The notes under the pieces were generated by a model. It was given only the letters and a program-made list of their open reading frames with translations, had not been told where the DNA came from and searched no databases. The translations under genes were made by a program, and so were the position numbers. A stretch of 43,687 nt of DNA from Calditrichota bacterium (GTDB lineage Bacteria; CLD3): positions 1 through 43,687 of the forward strand of contig QQUF01000059.1 of the NCBI GenBank assembly GCA_008501735.1, read 5' to 3'. Below are positions 24,770 through 33,971 of the stretch, one piece after another. Each line of letters begins with the position of its first letter. Within the stretch, counting starts at the first letter, position 1.

Positions 24770-25567
24770 ATGTTTTCAATTAAATATCTAATTTTAATTT
24801 TGTTAGCCACAAACATTTTTATTGCTTGCAAACCTCAACTAAAATCCAAGAATGAAACTCACCAAACTTCCGACACTCTAACTTACGAAATTCAAAATTT
24901 TTCTAACGAATTTGGCAATTGTGATTCGACAACTTACTTAACTGATTGTGCAAGGATTGAACTTAGTTTCCCGAAGTTTATAAATTCAAACATAAATTCT
25001 GTTGCCGATTCTCTTAACTCAAGAATTCTAAATTACTTACTTGTTCCTATTTATGAAAAAACACCAACTTCGATTCAAGAAAAAATGGATTTCTTTTTAA
25101 ACGATTACAAGGGGTTTCTTGAAGAATCGCCAAACTACAAAATCGAATGGTATTCGGAGATTTTCTGTAACGTAATTCGCAACGATTCTCTTTTAGTGGT
25201 TTTAGATTTTTCAGAAGTCGGCTACACTGGAGGAGCTCATCCAAACTCTTTTCAAAAATTCATATCAATAAATTCTCAAAATGGTAAAATTGTTAGAAAA
25301 GCCGATTTTATCAAAGATGAAAAAAGTTTGGAAAAAGTTGCTGAAAAGATTTTCAGAACCCAAAAAGAAATTCCAGACGAAGAAAGCCTTAAAGACAATA
25401 ATTATTTTTGGAATGAAGGAAAATTCTACTTGAACGATAATTTTGCAATTTTAGATTCAGGTTTGGTATTTTTCTACAACAATTATGAAATTGCTTCTTA
25501 TGCTTCGGGACAAACAAAATTATTTTTACCTAACTCAGCTATTTCAGAGTTCATAAAAAAAGATTAA
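24770..25567 (+). CDS. DUF3298/DUF4163-type lipoprotein
   Basis: A 265-residue protein with a lipoprotein signal (lipobox FIAC). The mature part contains the RsiV-like pair of domains: an N-terminal region ending LDFSEVGYTGGAHPNSFQ (the GGAHP motif typical of DUF3298) and a C-terminal section with LNDNFAILDSGLVFFYNNYEIASYASG. Family members are envelope proteins, some of which bind lysozyme as anti-sigma factors, but no transmembrane anti-sigma part is present here. It is followed 1 bp later by the radical SAM gene. Confidence 0.85.
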   Translation: MFSIKYLILILLATNIFIACKPQLKSKNETHQTSDTLTYEIQNFSNEFGNCDSTTYLTDCARIELSFPKFINSNINSVADSLNSRILNYLLVPIYEKTPTSIQEKMDFFLNDYKGFLEESPNYKIEWYSEIFCNVIRNDSLLVVLDFSEVGYTGGAHPNSFQKFISINSQNGKIVRKADFIKDEKSLEKVAEKIFRTQKEIPDEESLKDNNYFWNEGKFYLNDNFAILDSGLVFFYNNYEIASYASGQTKLFLPNSAISEFIKKD

Positions 25568-25568
25568 A

Positions 25569-26999
25569 ATGGCAAAGTTACTTTTCCTTCAAAATTTAGA
25601 ATACGAATTTTTAGGTCCGATGTACATTTCTTCGATTTTGAAAGAAAACGGACACCAATGCGAATTGAAAATCGGTGAAACTTTGGAAGAGTTTGAAGAA
25701 GCAATTCTTGACTTCAAACCTGATTTAGTTGGTTTTTCAATTATGACCGGAAGCCACGAATGGGCAAGAAAAATTGCAAATAAGATTTGGCAAAAATACA
25801 AAATTCCAAACATTTTCGGTGGAGCTCATCCGACTTTCTTTCCTGAATTTTTGAAAGAAGACGGCGTTCAAATGATTGTCAAAGGTGAAGGTGAAGAAGC
25901 TGTTTTGGAAATTTTAAACAGAATCGAAATTGGCAAAAATTTGGAAGGAGTTCCGAATCTTCTCATCAAGAAAACCGATGAGACAATTTCCGAAACACCT
26001 TTGCGAAATCTTAAAAGCGATATGGATTTTTATCCCTTTCCTGACAGAAATCTTTACGATGATTTGAACGGAAGACTTGACAGGAGCGTCAGAAATGTAA
26101 TCACTTCAAGAGGTTGTCCTTTTCACTGCACTTTTTGCTTCGAAGATGCAATGCGAGACCTTTATAAAGACAAAGGAAAATACGTCAGAATCCGCTCAAT
26201 CGACAAAGTCATCGAAGAATGTTTGCGAATTAAAAATGAAACTGACGCAAGAATCATCTACTTTGCAGATGATGTTTTTGGAATGTCAAAAAAATGGCTT
26301 TACGAATTTTTACCGATTTACAAACGTGAAGTTGGTTTGGAATTTATCTGCTTAGTTCGTGCTGACATCGTTGCTTCTGACAAAGATTATGCAAAAAACT
26401 TGGCGGCTGGAGGTTGTAAATCTGTTTTCTTCGGAATTGAATCAGGAAATGAAGACTTGAGAAATTTGGTTCTAAAGAAACAACTCTCCAACGAGCAAAT
26501 AATTTCCGCTTCAAAATACTTGCACGAGGCAGGAATCAAATTCCGAACTTACAACATTCTCGGGCTTCCCGGTGAAACTCTGGAAGATGCTTTTTCGACT
26601 CTTGAGCTAAATATTGAAATTGAAGCCGATTACCCTTGGTGTTCTGTTTTTTCACCTTTTCCGGGAACTGAACTCACAAACTATGCTTTTGAAAACGGAT
26701 TTTTGGACGACCAATTTGCTTACAACAGTTTGTCAAAATCTTTTTTCTTAGATTCTACAATTCAAATGCCTCACATTGAACAACTTGAAAATCTGCAAAA
26801 ATTCTTCCAAACAGTTGTTCTTTTCCCCAAAAGTTTACCTTTAGTAAAAAAGTTAATCAAATTAAAACCAAACCAACTTTTCACTTGGTGGTTCGGATTG
26901 GTTTATTTTTACGTTTACCTTAAAAGCGAAAACCGTAACTTTTGGGAAACTTTTAGATTTGCACTTAGGAATTTCAAACACGTTTTAGTCAAACAATAA
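25569..26999 (+). CDS. B12-binding-domain radical SAM protein
   Basis: A 476-residue enzyme. Residues 1 to about 130 form a cobalamin-binding-type Rossmann domain (KPDLVGFSIMTG, IFGGAHPTFFPE), though the cobalt-ligating DxHxxG motif is absent, so base-off B12 binding is uncertain. The radical SAM core carries the cluster motif C183-x3-C187-x2-C190 in SRGCPFHCTFC, followed by FADDVFGMS, VRADIV and FFGIESGNEDLRN. This class performs methylations or ring rearrangements on lipids, cofactors or natural products; the substrate is not deducible. It lies between the DUF3298 lipoprotein and the CotH protein with almost no spacing, as part of one operon. Confidence 0.88.
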   Translation: MAKLLFLQNLEYEFLGPMYISSILKENGHQCELKIGETLEEFEEAILDFKPDLVGFSIMTGSHEWARKIANKIWQKYKIPNIFGGAHPTFFPEFLKEDGVQMIVKGEGEEAVLEILNRIEIGKNLEGVPNLLIKKTDETISETPLRNLKSDMDFYPFPDRNLYDDLNGRLDRSVRNVITSRGCPFHCTFCFEDAMRDLYKDKGKYVRIRSIDKVIEECLRIKNETDARIIYFADDVFGMSKKWLYEFLPIYKREVGLEFICLVRADIVASDKDYAKNLAAGGCKSVFFGIESGNEDLRNLVLKKQLSNEQIISASKYLHEAGIKFRTYNILGLPGETLEDAFSTLELNIEIEADYPWCSVFSPFPGTELTNYAFENGFLDDQFAYNSLSKSFFLDSTIQMPHIEQLENLQKFFQTVVLFPKSLPLVKKLIKLKPNQLFTWWFGLVYFYVYLKSENRNFWETFRFALRNFKHVLVKQ

Positions 27000-27013
27000 A
27001 ATTGGAAAATAAA

Positions 27014-30000
27014 ATGAAATCAAAACTCAAGACCTTGCTCCTTTTACTTTTCCTAAATGTTTTGTGCTTTTCACAAACTTTAACAAACTCAAATTTGCCA
27101 ATTGTTGTCATTAACACAAACGGGCAAACAATTCCAAACGAGCCCAAAATTACAGCCGATATGGGAATCATTGACAACGGAATCGGACAAATTAACAACG
27201 TAAACGACCCCTTCAACGACTACGACGGAAAAATTGGAATTGAGCTTAGAGGCTCAAGTTCACAATCTTTTCCCAAAAAACAGTACGCTGTCGAAACACG
27301 TGATTTGAGTGGAAATCCTCTTAATGTTCCGCTTCTTGGAATGCCCGAAGAAAACGACTGGATTCTACACGCTCCGTACAGCGACAAATCTTTGATGCGA
27401 AATTACTTGGCTTACAATTTAGGAACTGAACTTGGCTGGTACGCAAGCCGAACACGCTTTTGCGAAGTTGTGATTAACGGCGATTACAAAGGTGTTTACA
27501 TTTTGCTCGAAAAAGTCAAACGCGACGACAATCGAGTTGACATCAAAAAAATCCTTCCAAACGACAATTCTGGAGATGAACTTTCAGGCGGTTACTTAAT
27601 CAAAATTGACAAAAGCACTGGAGCAAACAACGACGGTTGGGCTTCAACCTTTCCGCCTTACGCAGGTTCAAGCCACCAAATTCTTTACAAATACCACAAC
27701 CCTGACCCAACTGAAATTACCAATGCACAAAAAACTTACATTCAAAATTTCATCTTTCAATTTGAATCAATGATGGATTCAGTGAATTATACGAATCCAT
27801 TTTCTGGTTATTACGATTTGGTAAACATTGATTCCTTTGTGGATTTTTTCATAATGAATGAAATCGGGAAAAATGTTGACGGCTATCGAATCAGCACTTA
27901 TTTGTACAAAGACAGAAACAGCGTTGATTCAACGCTTCATATCGGACCTCTTTGGGATTTTAATTTGGCTTTTGGAAATGCCGATTACTACGACGGTGAA
28001 TTGACAAATGGTTGGCATTACGAGTTTCCTTTTACAGGAGACGGGAATCAAGTGCCGTTTTGGTGGGATAAATTTTATGCTGACCCATTTTTTCAGAACA
28101 AATTGGCTCTTCGTTGGCAAGAACTGCGAAGCGACATTTTGCACACTGATTCGCTTTGGGCTTACATTGACTCAACAGTTTCACTCTTGGATTCTGCACA
28201 AACTCGGAACTTTCAACGTTGGCAAATTCTTGACACTTACATTTGGCCCAACGCTTACGTCGGAATGACTTATCCAAATGAAATCACTTACTTAAAAACT
28301 TGGATTCAAGGTCGTTTGATTTGGATGGATTTACAAATTTCTCCAACACCAAGTTTTATTGATTGGGAAAAGCCTGAAAATATTTCAATAAATTACCCAC
28401 TTGGTGGAGCCGAAACTTTCCATTTGGGCGAATTAATTAAATCGCCAACAACAAACATTGATTCAGTAACTTTTATCGGAAATTTCCCCCAGCTTCAAAT
28501 TTACCAAAACTTTGATTCATTAACCGTAACCTCCTTTTTTGCAGGTGATTTTCTTTTAAAAGGACTTGGTTGGAAAAACGGCGAGATTGTTTTTCACTCT
28601 CCTTCTTACGAAGTCAAAGCAATTGCTTCCGACTTAACGACAACAAATTTACCGATTGTGGTGATTAATTCGGGAATTAACCAAATTCCTGAAAACAACA
28701 AAATTACTGCCCAAATGGGAATAATTTCAAACGGAAATCCGAACAATCTTTACGACCCTTTTAACGATTTTGATGGTTTTATTGGAATTGAAATTCTTGA
28801 AAATGAATCGAACCTTGAGACTTTCCCCAAAAAAGATTACTACTTGGAAACTCGCGACTCAAACGGAAATAACCTCAATGTTTCGCTTCTCGGAATGCCT
28901 TCTGAAAATGACTGGATTCTTTACGCTCCTTACAGCGACAAAACTTTAATGCGAAATCACTTTGCCTACACAATTTCAAACGAAATTGGAAATTACGCAC
29001 CAAGAACAAAATTGTGTGAATTAGTGGTAAACAACGACTATAAAGGCATTTACGTTTTGATGGAAAAAATCAAACGTGACAAAGATAGAGTTGACATAAA
29101 AAAATTAGACGAAAACGACGTTAGTGGAAATGCAGTTACAGGAGGATACATTTTACAAGTAAATTCTAATTCCAACGAAGATTGGTTTTCAAATTTTCCA
29201 CCTTTTAGCGGAGCAATTAAACAAATTTCTTACTCTTACAACTACCCTTCAAAAAATGACATTCAACCCGAGCAAGAAATTTACATTCAAAATTACATTC
29301 AACAATTTGAAACTTTGATTGACAGCAGTGCTTTTGACGCTGTTTTTGGCGGTTACTACGATTTTGTGAATTTTGATTCATTTGTAGATTTTTTCATTTT
29401 GAACGAGTTTGCAAAAAATGTGAAAGGATTTCGGCAAAATTTTTATTTGCACAAAGACCGAGACGACGAAAATGGAAAATTAACAGCAGGTCCAATTTGG
29501 GATTTTAACATTGCTTTTGGGAACGCAAATTTTTACGACGGAGCAGGTGCAACAGGTTGGATTTCGGATTTTAATCAGCCGAATGAAGAATTACAAATTC
29601 CGTTTTGGTGGAAAAAAATGATTCAAGATCCAATTTTTCAAAATTCCGTTTCAAAGCGTTGGGAAATTTTAAGAACTGATGAACTCCACAAAGATTCACT
29701 TTCTGCAAAAATTACAGGATTTGAAACTTACCTTGACCAAGCACAAAACCGAAATTTTACAAAGTGGCAAACCCTTGGAGAACTCGTTTGGCCCAACCAA
29801 TTCGCTTTTCAAACTTACCAAAATGAAATTGTTTACTTCGAAAATTGGGTTGAAAGCAGAATTGATTGGATTGATTCAAATCTACCAACTCCTTCAAAAG
29901 TTACTTGGGAAAACCCTGAGTCAACTGTGATTCTCGCACCTTTACAACAGGCGACTACGATTAGCAAATCAACTTTTTACACAAGTTTAACGAATGTCGA

Positions 30001-30472
30001 TTCTTTGTCGTTTTTTAGTGAAAATACTTCACTAACAGTTTCGCAAAACCAAGATTCAGTATTTTTTACAACGACTCAAAACGGCGAATTTGAAATCAAA
30101 GGAGTTGGTTACAGAAACGGGGAAAAAGTAGAGATTTCACCAAAATTTTTAGTAACAACCACTCTAACTGAAATTGAATCTAAAAACTCAAAACCTGAAT
30201 ACTTTATTTTAAGTCAAAATTATCCAAATCCATTTAACCCAACAACAGTGGTAAATTATGAATTACTAATTACTAATTACGAGAAAGGTAAATTGCTAAT
30301 CTTTAACATTTTAGGCGAAAAGGTAAAAGAATTTGAACTTACTAAGAACAAAGGCTCAGTTATTTGGAATGGAACTAATTCGTTTGGAAAACAAGTCTCA
30401 AGTGGGATTTATTTTTACAGAATTGAGGTCGGAGATTTTAGAAAAACTAAGAAAATGTTGTTGCTTAAGTAG
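27014..30472 (+). CDS. Secreted protein with two tandem CotH-kinase domains and T9SS sorting domain
   Basis: A 1152-residue protein. I prefer the ATG at 27014, which starts directly at the signal peptide (LLLLLFLNVLCFSQ), over a TTG 12 bases upstream. Two homologous halves follow: residues about 26-455 and about 545-970, each with PIVVIN, FPKK (near 86 and 604), ENDWIL.APYSDK.LMRN, YKG.Y.L.EK.KRD..RVDIKK and WDFN (near 313 and 829). CotH proteins are secreted protein kinases. The first half keeps the G-loop-like RGSSS before FPKK; the second has ENESN instead and may be inactive. The C-terminus is a T9SS type-A sorting domain (QNYPNPFNPTT near 1068; SGIYFYRIEVG, KMLLLK at the end). Confidence 0.9.
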   Translation: MKSKLKTLLLLLFLNVLCFSQTLTNSNLPIVVINTNGQTIPNEPKITADMGIIDNGIGQINNVNDPFNDYDGKIGIELRGSSSQSFPKKQYAVETRDLSGNPLNVPLLGMPEENDWILHAPYSDKSLMRNYLAYNLGTELGWYASRTRFCEVVINGDYKGVYILLEKVKRDDNRVDIKKILPNDNSGDELSGGYLIKIDKSTGANNDGWASTFPPYAGSSHQILYKYHNPDPTEITNAQKTYIQNFIFQFESMMDSVNYTNPFSGYYDLVNIDSFVDFFIMNEIGKNVDGYRISTYLYKDRNSVDSTLHIGPLWDFNLAFGNADYYDGELTNGWHYEFPFTGDGNQVPFWWDKFYADPFFQNKLALRWQELRSDILHTDSLWAYIDSTVSLLDSAQTRNFQRWQILDTYIWPNAYVGMTYPNEITYLKTWIQGRLIWMDLQISPTPSFIDWEKPENISINYPLGGAETFHLGELIKSPTTNIDSVTFIGNFPQLQIYQNFDSLTVTSFFAGDFLLKGLGWKNGEIVFHSPSYEVKAIASDLTTTNLPIVVINSGINQIPENNKITAQMGIISNGNPNNLYDPFNDFDGFIGIEILENESNLETFPKKDYYLETRDSNGNNLNVSLLGMPSENDWILYAPYSDKTLMRNHFAYTISNEIGNYAPRTKLCELVVNNDYKGIYVLMEKIKRDKDRVDIKKLDENDVSGNAVTGGYILQVNSNSNEDWFSNFPPFSGAIKQISYSYNYPSKNDIQPEQEIYIQNYIQQFETLIDSSAFDAVFGGYYDFVNFDSFVDFFILNEFAKNVKGFRQNFYLHKDRDDENGKLTAGPIWDFNIAFGNANFYDGAGATGWISDFNQPNEELQIPFWWKKMIQDPIFQNSVSKRWEILRTDELHKDSLSAKITGFETYLDQAQNRNFTKWQTLGELVWPNQFAFQTYQNEIVYFENWVESRIDWIDSNLPTPSKVTWENPESTVILAPLQQATTISKSTFYTSLTNVDSLSFFSENTSLTVSQNQDSVFFTTTQNGEFEIKGVGYRNGEKVEISPKFLVTTTLTEIESKNSKPEYFILSQNYPNPFNPTTVVNYELLITNYEKGKLLIFNILGEKVKEFELTKNKGSVIWNGTNSFGKQVSSGIYFYRIEVGDFRKTKKMLLLK

Positions 30473-30484
30473 TTTTAAGAAAAA

Positions 30485-30540
30485 CTCATTGGATGGCTTA
30501 GAGCCATACAATGAGAAAATACAGTTTTCCATCTGATGGA
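30485..30540. repeat. Double hairpin between convergent cotH-like and cupin genes
   Basis: CTCATTG and CAATGAG enclose ATGGCT and AGCCAT, making a stem-loop at 30485-30515 with two symmetrical bulges, followed at 30528-30540 by the small palindrome TCCATCTGATGGA. It lies in the gap between converging genes and could end transcription from either side; the two-hairpin layout also resembles REP-like elements. Only one copy is visible in the window. Confidence 0.6.
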
Positions 30541-30550
30541 TTATTACAAA

Positions 30551-30889
30551 TTACTTTTCCAAAACTTCGATAGCTTGTGGTAAAATTACCAAAATTTCAC
30601 AACCTGCTTTGCTCATTGGTTTATGAATACTTTCAGGAGGATAGTAAACGTATTCACCTTCGTGGTAAGTTTTACCACCTTCTTCAATGCTTCCTTTTAG
30701 AACAAAATATTCTTCACCTTTTGGGTGTTTATGCAAAGGTGCTGAACCTCCTGCTTCAAATTTTAGCAAAATTGACAAAGCAGTTGTTTCCTTGTCAAAC
30801 CTCAAAGATTTGTAAAAAACTTTATTAGAATCTGGTAAAGGTCTCCAATCTTTTTCATTTGTATTGACTGACCAAAGTTCGTTATTCAT
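30551..30889 (-). CDS. ChrR-like cupin-domain protein
   Basis: A 112-residue single-domain cupin. Motif 1 is HKHPKGEEYFVLKG (metal ligands His, His, Glu), motif 2 is PPESIHKP (His). This matches the cupin of ChrR-type anti-sigma and related stress proteins, but no zinc-binding anti-sigma domain is attached. It might bind a metal ion or act on a small oxidised compound; function unknown. It converges on the CotH gene and is divergent from adenosine deaminase. Confidence 0.85.
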   Translation of the reverse strand: MNNELWSVNTNEKDWRPLPDSNKVFYKSLRFDKETTALSILLKFEAGGSAPLHKHPKGEEYFVLKGSIEEGGKTYHEGEYVYYPPESIHKPMSKAGCEILVILPQAIEVLEK

Positions 30890-30965
30890 TTTATTAATCC
30901 TAAGTTTTACAGAATGATTTTTAGTTTTAAATTGTAAATAAAGATAAAAATTTAAAGAATTTTAA

Positions 30966-31907
30966 ATGCTTAATCAATTACCGAAAGCAGAATTACACAT
31001 TCACCTTGAAGGTTGTATTTCTCCCAAGACAGTTTTAAGACTTATTCAAAGAAATAAAATCGAAACTGAAATTCAGACTTTAAAACAGGTCAGAAACCTT
31101 TTTCACTACAACGATTTTACAGATTTTTTAAAGGCTTTTGTTTTTGTAAGTAATTGCATTCAATCCGAAAGCGATTTTGAAATCATTACTCAAGAGGCAT
31201 TGGCAAACCTAATTTCTCAAAATATTACTTACGTTGAATTCATTTTTTCTCCACCAATTTTTATATTTTATAAAAACTTAAATTACTTCAAAATTTTGGA
31301 AAATATTTGGAAAGCCTACGGAACATTTGCTAATAAAATCAAAATGAATTTGCAAATTGATTTAGTCAGAAACTGCGGTGAAGAAATGGGTTTTAAAACT
31401 CTAGAACTTGCAAAAAAATCGAAAGAATTTAATGTTGTAGGAATCAACCTTGGTGGCGATGAACTACAATTTCCTGCAAAGATGTTTGAGAGACATTTTT
31501 TAATAGCAAAAGATTTCGGATTCAAAACTTCTTGCCACGCTGGCGAGTGGGGAAATTCACAAAGCATTAAAGATGCTGTGAACTTACTCAAAGCTGACCG
31601 AATCGGTCACGGAATCCGAAGCATTGAAGATGAAAGTTTGATTGAACTTTTAGTAAGAAATGAAATTCCTCTTGAAGTTTGTCCGACAAGTAACTTAGAA
31701 ACTAAAATAGTTAATTCTTACCAACAACACCCAATTCGTGAACTTTATGACAAAGGTGTAAAAATTACATTGAACTCCGATGACCCAAGTTTTTTCAAAA
31801 CCAATTTGCAAAATGAAATTGATGTCCTTTTTGAGAATGAAATTTTTAGTGAAAAAGAATTAATAGAAATTTTACAAAATGGATTTAAATACTCTTTTGA
31901 AAAGTAG
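30966..31907 (+). CDS. add: Adenosine deaminase family protein
   Basis: A 313-residue amidohydrolase with the complete ADA active-site set: HIHLEG (zinc ligands) near the N-terminus, SCHAGEWG (zinc ligand and catalytic Glu), RIGHGIR and TLNSDDPSFF. It would hydrolyse adenosine or deoxyadenosine to inosine and ammonia in purine salvage; adenine deaminase-type activity is the main alternative because these subfamilies are close. It lies 46 bp before the microcompartment-type RpiB on the same strand, so its product could feed ribose-phosphate metabolism (inference). Confidence 0.88.
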   Translation: MLNQLPKAELHIHLEGCISPKTVLRLIQRNKIETEIQTLKQVRNLFHYNDFTDFLKAFVFVSNCIQSESDFEIITQEALANLISQNITYVEFIFSPPIFIFYKNLNYFKILENIWKAYGTFANKIKMNLQIDLVRNCGEEMGFKTLELAKKSKEFNVVGINLGGDELQFPAKMFERHFLIAKDFGFKTSCHAGEWGNSQSIKDAVNLLKADRIGHGIRSIEDESLIELLVRNEIPLEVCPTSNLETKIVNSYQQHPIRELYDKGVKITLNSDDPSFFKTNLQNEIDVLFENEIFSEKELIEILQNGFKYSFEK

Positions 31908-31953
31908 GCTCTAAAGTTGTATTTTAGCCCAAACAATTTGGATATTCAAAACG

Positions 31954-32652
31954 ATGGCAAAAAAAATATTAATTTCAGAAAAAGACGTTAGAAGAGCTTG
32001 GCAAAAAAATGAACCTCTTGAAATCCCTCAAAACTTTCTTCTAACACCTTTAGCAAAAGATGCAATTAAAGAACTCAAAGTCGAAATTTGTGTCAAAAAT
32101 CCTAACGAGGAAAAAGCACAAACCAAAACTACACCTAATTTCCAAACCAAATCTTTTGCAAAAGTTACAACTCCTCCTTCTGTTCACGAAATCAGTATTA
32201 ATTGGGGCAAAATTGCAATCGGCTCAGACCACGGCGGTTTTGCAATGAAAGAATTCATCAAAAATTTACTTACCAAAAGTGGCTACGAAGTTTTAGACTT
32301 CGGAACAAATTCTTCAACAGAAGCTGTCGATTACCCAGATTTTGCAGAATCAGTTGCACTTAGCGTTGCCAGAAAAGAATCTTCGGCAGGAATTATGATT
32401 GATTCTGTTGGAGTTGCTTCTGCAATGGTTTGTAACAAAGTAAAAGGAATTCGAGCAGCAGTTTGCAATGATATATTTACCGCAAACAGTAGTCGTGAAC
32501 ACAACAATGCAAACGTACTAACTTTGGGCGGAAAAATTATCGGTGAAGCTCTTGCAAGTGAAATTGTAAAACTTTGGCTTTCAACTGATTTTACTGCTGG
32601 AAGGCATCAAAAACGAGTTAATAAAATCCACTCCATTGAAGCAAAATATTAG
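31954..32652 (+). CDS. RpiB/LacAB-family sugar-phosphate isomerase with microcompartment-type N-terminal domain
   Basis: A 232-residue protein. The C-terminal 150 residues are RpiB-like: GSDHGGFAMKEF, DYPDFAESVA, GIRAAVCND, SREHNNANVLTLG and GRHQKRV, keeping the substrate-binding DH, HN and RH residues. The catalytic Cys of E. coli RpiB is replaced by Asp150 (MIDSVGVAS). The first 45 residues (ISEKDVRRAW, then IPQNFLLTPLAKDAIKEL) match the N-terminal pattern found in EutT and other microcompartment-associated enzymes; a 40-residue Thr/Lys/Pro-rich linker joins the two. It would interconvert ribose-5- and ribulose-5-phosphate or a related pentose phosphate. Encapsulation is inference, supported by the EutN gene at 14733. 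Confidence 0.85.
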   Translation: MAKKILISEKDVRRAWQKNEPLEIPQNFLLTPLAKDAIKELKVEICVKNPNEEKAQTKTTPNFQTKSFAKVTTPPSVHEISINWGKIAIGSDHGGFAMKEFIKNLLTKSGYEVLDFGTNSSTEAVDYPDFAESVALSVARKESSAGIMIDSVGVASAMVCNKVKGIRAAVCNDIFTANSSREHNNANVLTLGGKIIGEALASEIVKLWLSTDFTAGRHQKRVNKIHSIEAKY

Positions 32653-32801
32653 ACTTATACCTTACCAAGTCCGTATTTCTTACAGTGAATAAATTTTAGC
32701 TAACAAATCTCATAGTTAAATCATTTACTTTTTGAAAAAATCCAAATTTTAATGTAAATTGTTTAGCTGTTAAAAAACTTAAAACTGAAAGAAATATTAC
32801 G

Positions 32802-33938
32802 ATGATTTATTTAACTGAAGAACAAATTCAAGTACGAGATATGGCGAGAGATTTTGCCCAAAACGAAATCGCTCCAGTTGCCGCAGAATTAGACGAAACA
32901 AGCACTTTCCCTGTTGACAATGTTGCTAAAATGGCTGAACTCGGTCTTTTTGGAATGCCTTTTGATGTAAATTATGGCGGTTCCGAAATGGACACAGTTT
33001 CTTGTAGCTTGGTAATCGAAGAATTAGCAAAAGTTTGTGCTTCTCATTCAATTACTGTTGGAGCTCATCTTTCACTCGGAACAACTCCAATTGCAATGTT
33101 CGGAAATGATGCTCAAAAAGAAAAATATATGCCTTCACTTTGTTCGGGTGAATACTTAGGAGCATTCGGACTCACCGAGCCAAATGCAGGAAGTGATTCA
33201 GGCGGAACTCAAACAACTGCTGTTCGTGATGGTGATAACTACATCATTAACGGTTCTAAAATTTTCATTACAAATGCAGCTTACGCAGGAACAATAATAA
33301 TTACTGCCGTAACAGACAAAGACAAAGGCAAAAGAGGAATCAATGCTTTCGTTCTCGAAAGAGGAATGGAAGGATTGCACATTGGTAAAAAAGAAGAGAA
33401 AATGGGTTGGAGAGCATCTGACACAAGAGCTTTAACTTTTGACAACATTGTAATTCCAAAAGAAAATCTTCTTGGAGACCCTGGAGCCGGATTTGTTCAA
33501 TTTATGAAAATTTTAGATGGTGGAAGAATCGGAATTGCTGCTCTTTCTTTGGGAATCGCAGAAGGTGCTTACGAAGCCTCTTTGGCTTACTCAAAAGAGC
33601 GTGCTCAATTCGGAAAATCAATTTCTAAGTTCCAAGCAATTAGCTTCAAACTCGCGAATATGGCGATGGAAATTGAAGCAGGAAGACAATTAATGTTAGT
33701 TGCTGCAAGATTAAAAGATGCTGGAAAAAACTTTACAAAAGAAGCAGCAATGGCAAAACTTTATTGCTCAGAATTGGCAATGAGAGTTACAACTGATGCA
33801 ATTCAAGTTCATGGTGGTTACGGATACATTAAAGAATATCCAGTTGAAAGATATTTCAGAGATGCTAAAATCTGTGAAATTGGAGAAGGAACTTCTGAAA
33901 TCCAAAGAATAGTCATTTCAAGAGAGATTTTGAAATAA
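32802..33938 (+). CDS. Acyl-CoA dehydrogenase (short-chain type)
   Basis: A 378-residue flavoenzyme of normal family length. FAD- and substrate-binding signatures are GAFGLTEPNAGSDSGG and WRASDTRAL; the C-terminal QVHGGYGYIKEYPVERYFRD and IGEGTSEIQR carry the catalytic base Glu362 at the position used by butyryl-CoA-type dehydrogenases. It oxidises acyl-CoA to trans-2-enoyl-CoA and passes electrons to ETF in fatty-acid oxidation or butyrate-type metabolism. It stands alone between rpiB-like and mreB genes with no ETF or thiolase next to it. Chain-length preference is inferred from similarity only. Confidence 0.92.
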   Translation: MIYLTEEQIQVRDMARDFAQNEIAPVAAELDETSTFPVDNVAKMAELGLFGMPFDVNYGGSEMDTVSCSLVIEELAKVCASHSITVGAHLSLGTTPIAMFGNDAQKEKYMPSLCSGEYLGAFGLTEPNAGSDSGGTQTTAVRDGDNYIINGSKIFITNAAYAGTIIITAVTDKDKGKRGINAFVLERGMEGLHIGKKEEKMGWRASDTRALTFDNIVIPKENLLGDPGAGFVQFMKILDGGRIGIAALSLGIAEGAYEASLAYSKERAQFGKSISKFQAISFKLANMAMEIEAGRQLMLVAARLKDAGKNFTKEAAMAKLYCSELAMRVTTDAIQVHGGYGYIKEYPVERYFRDAKICEIGEGTSEIQRIVISREILK

Positions 33939-33971
33939 ATTTGAACACTCAATACAGGTTCACAAAATAGA

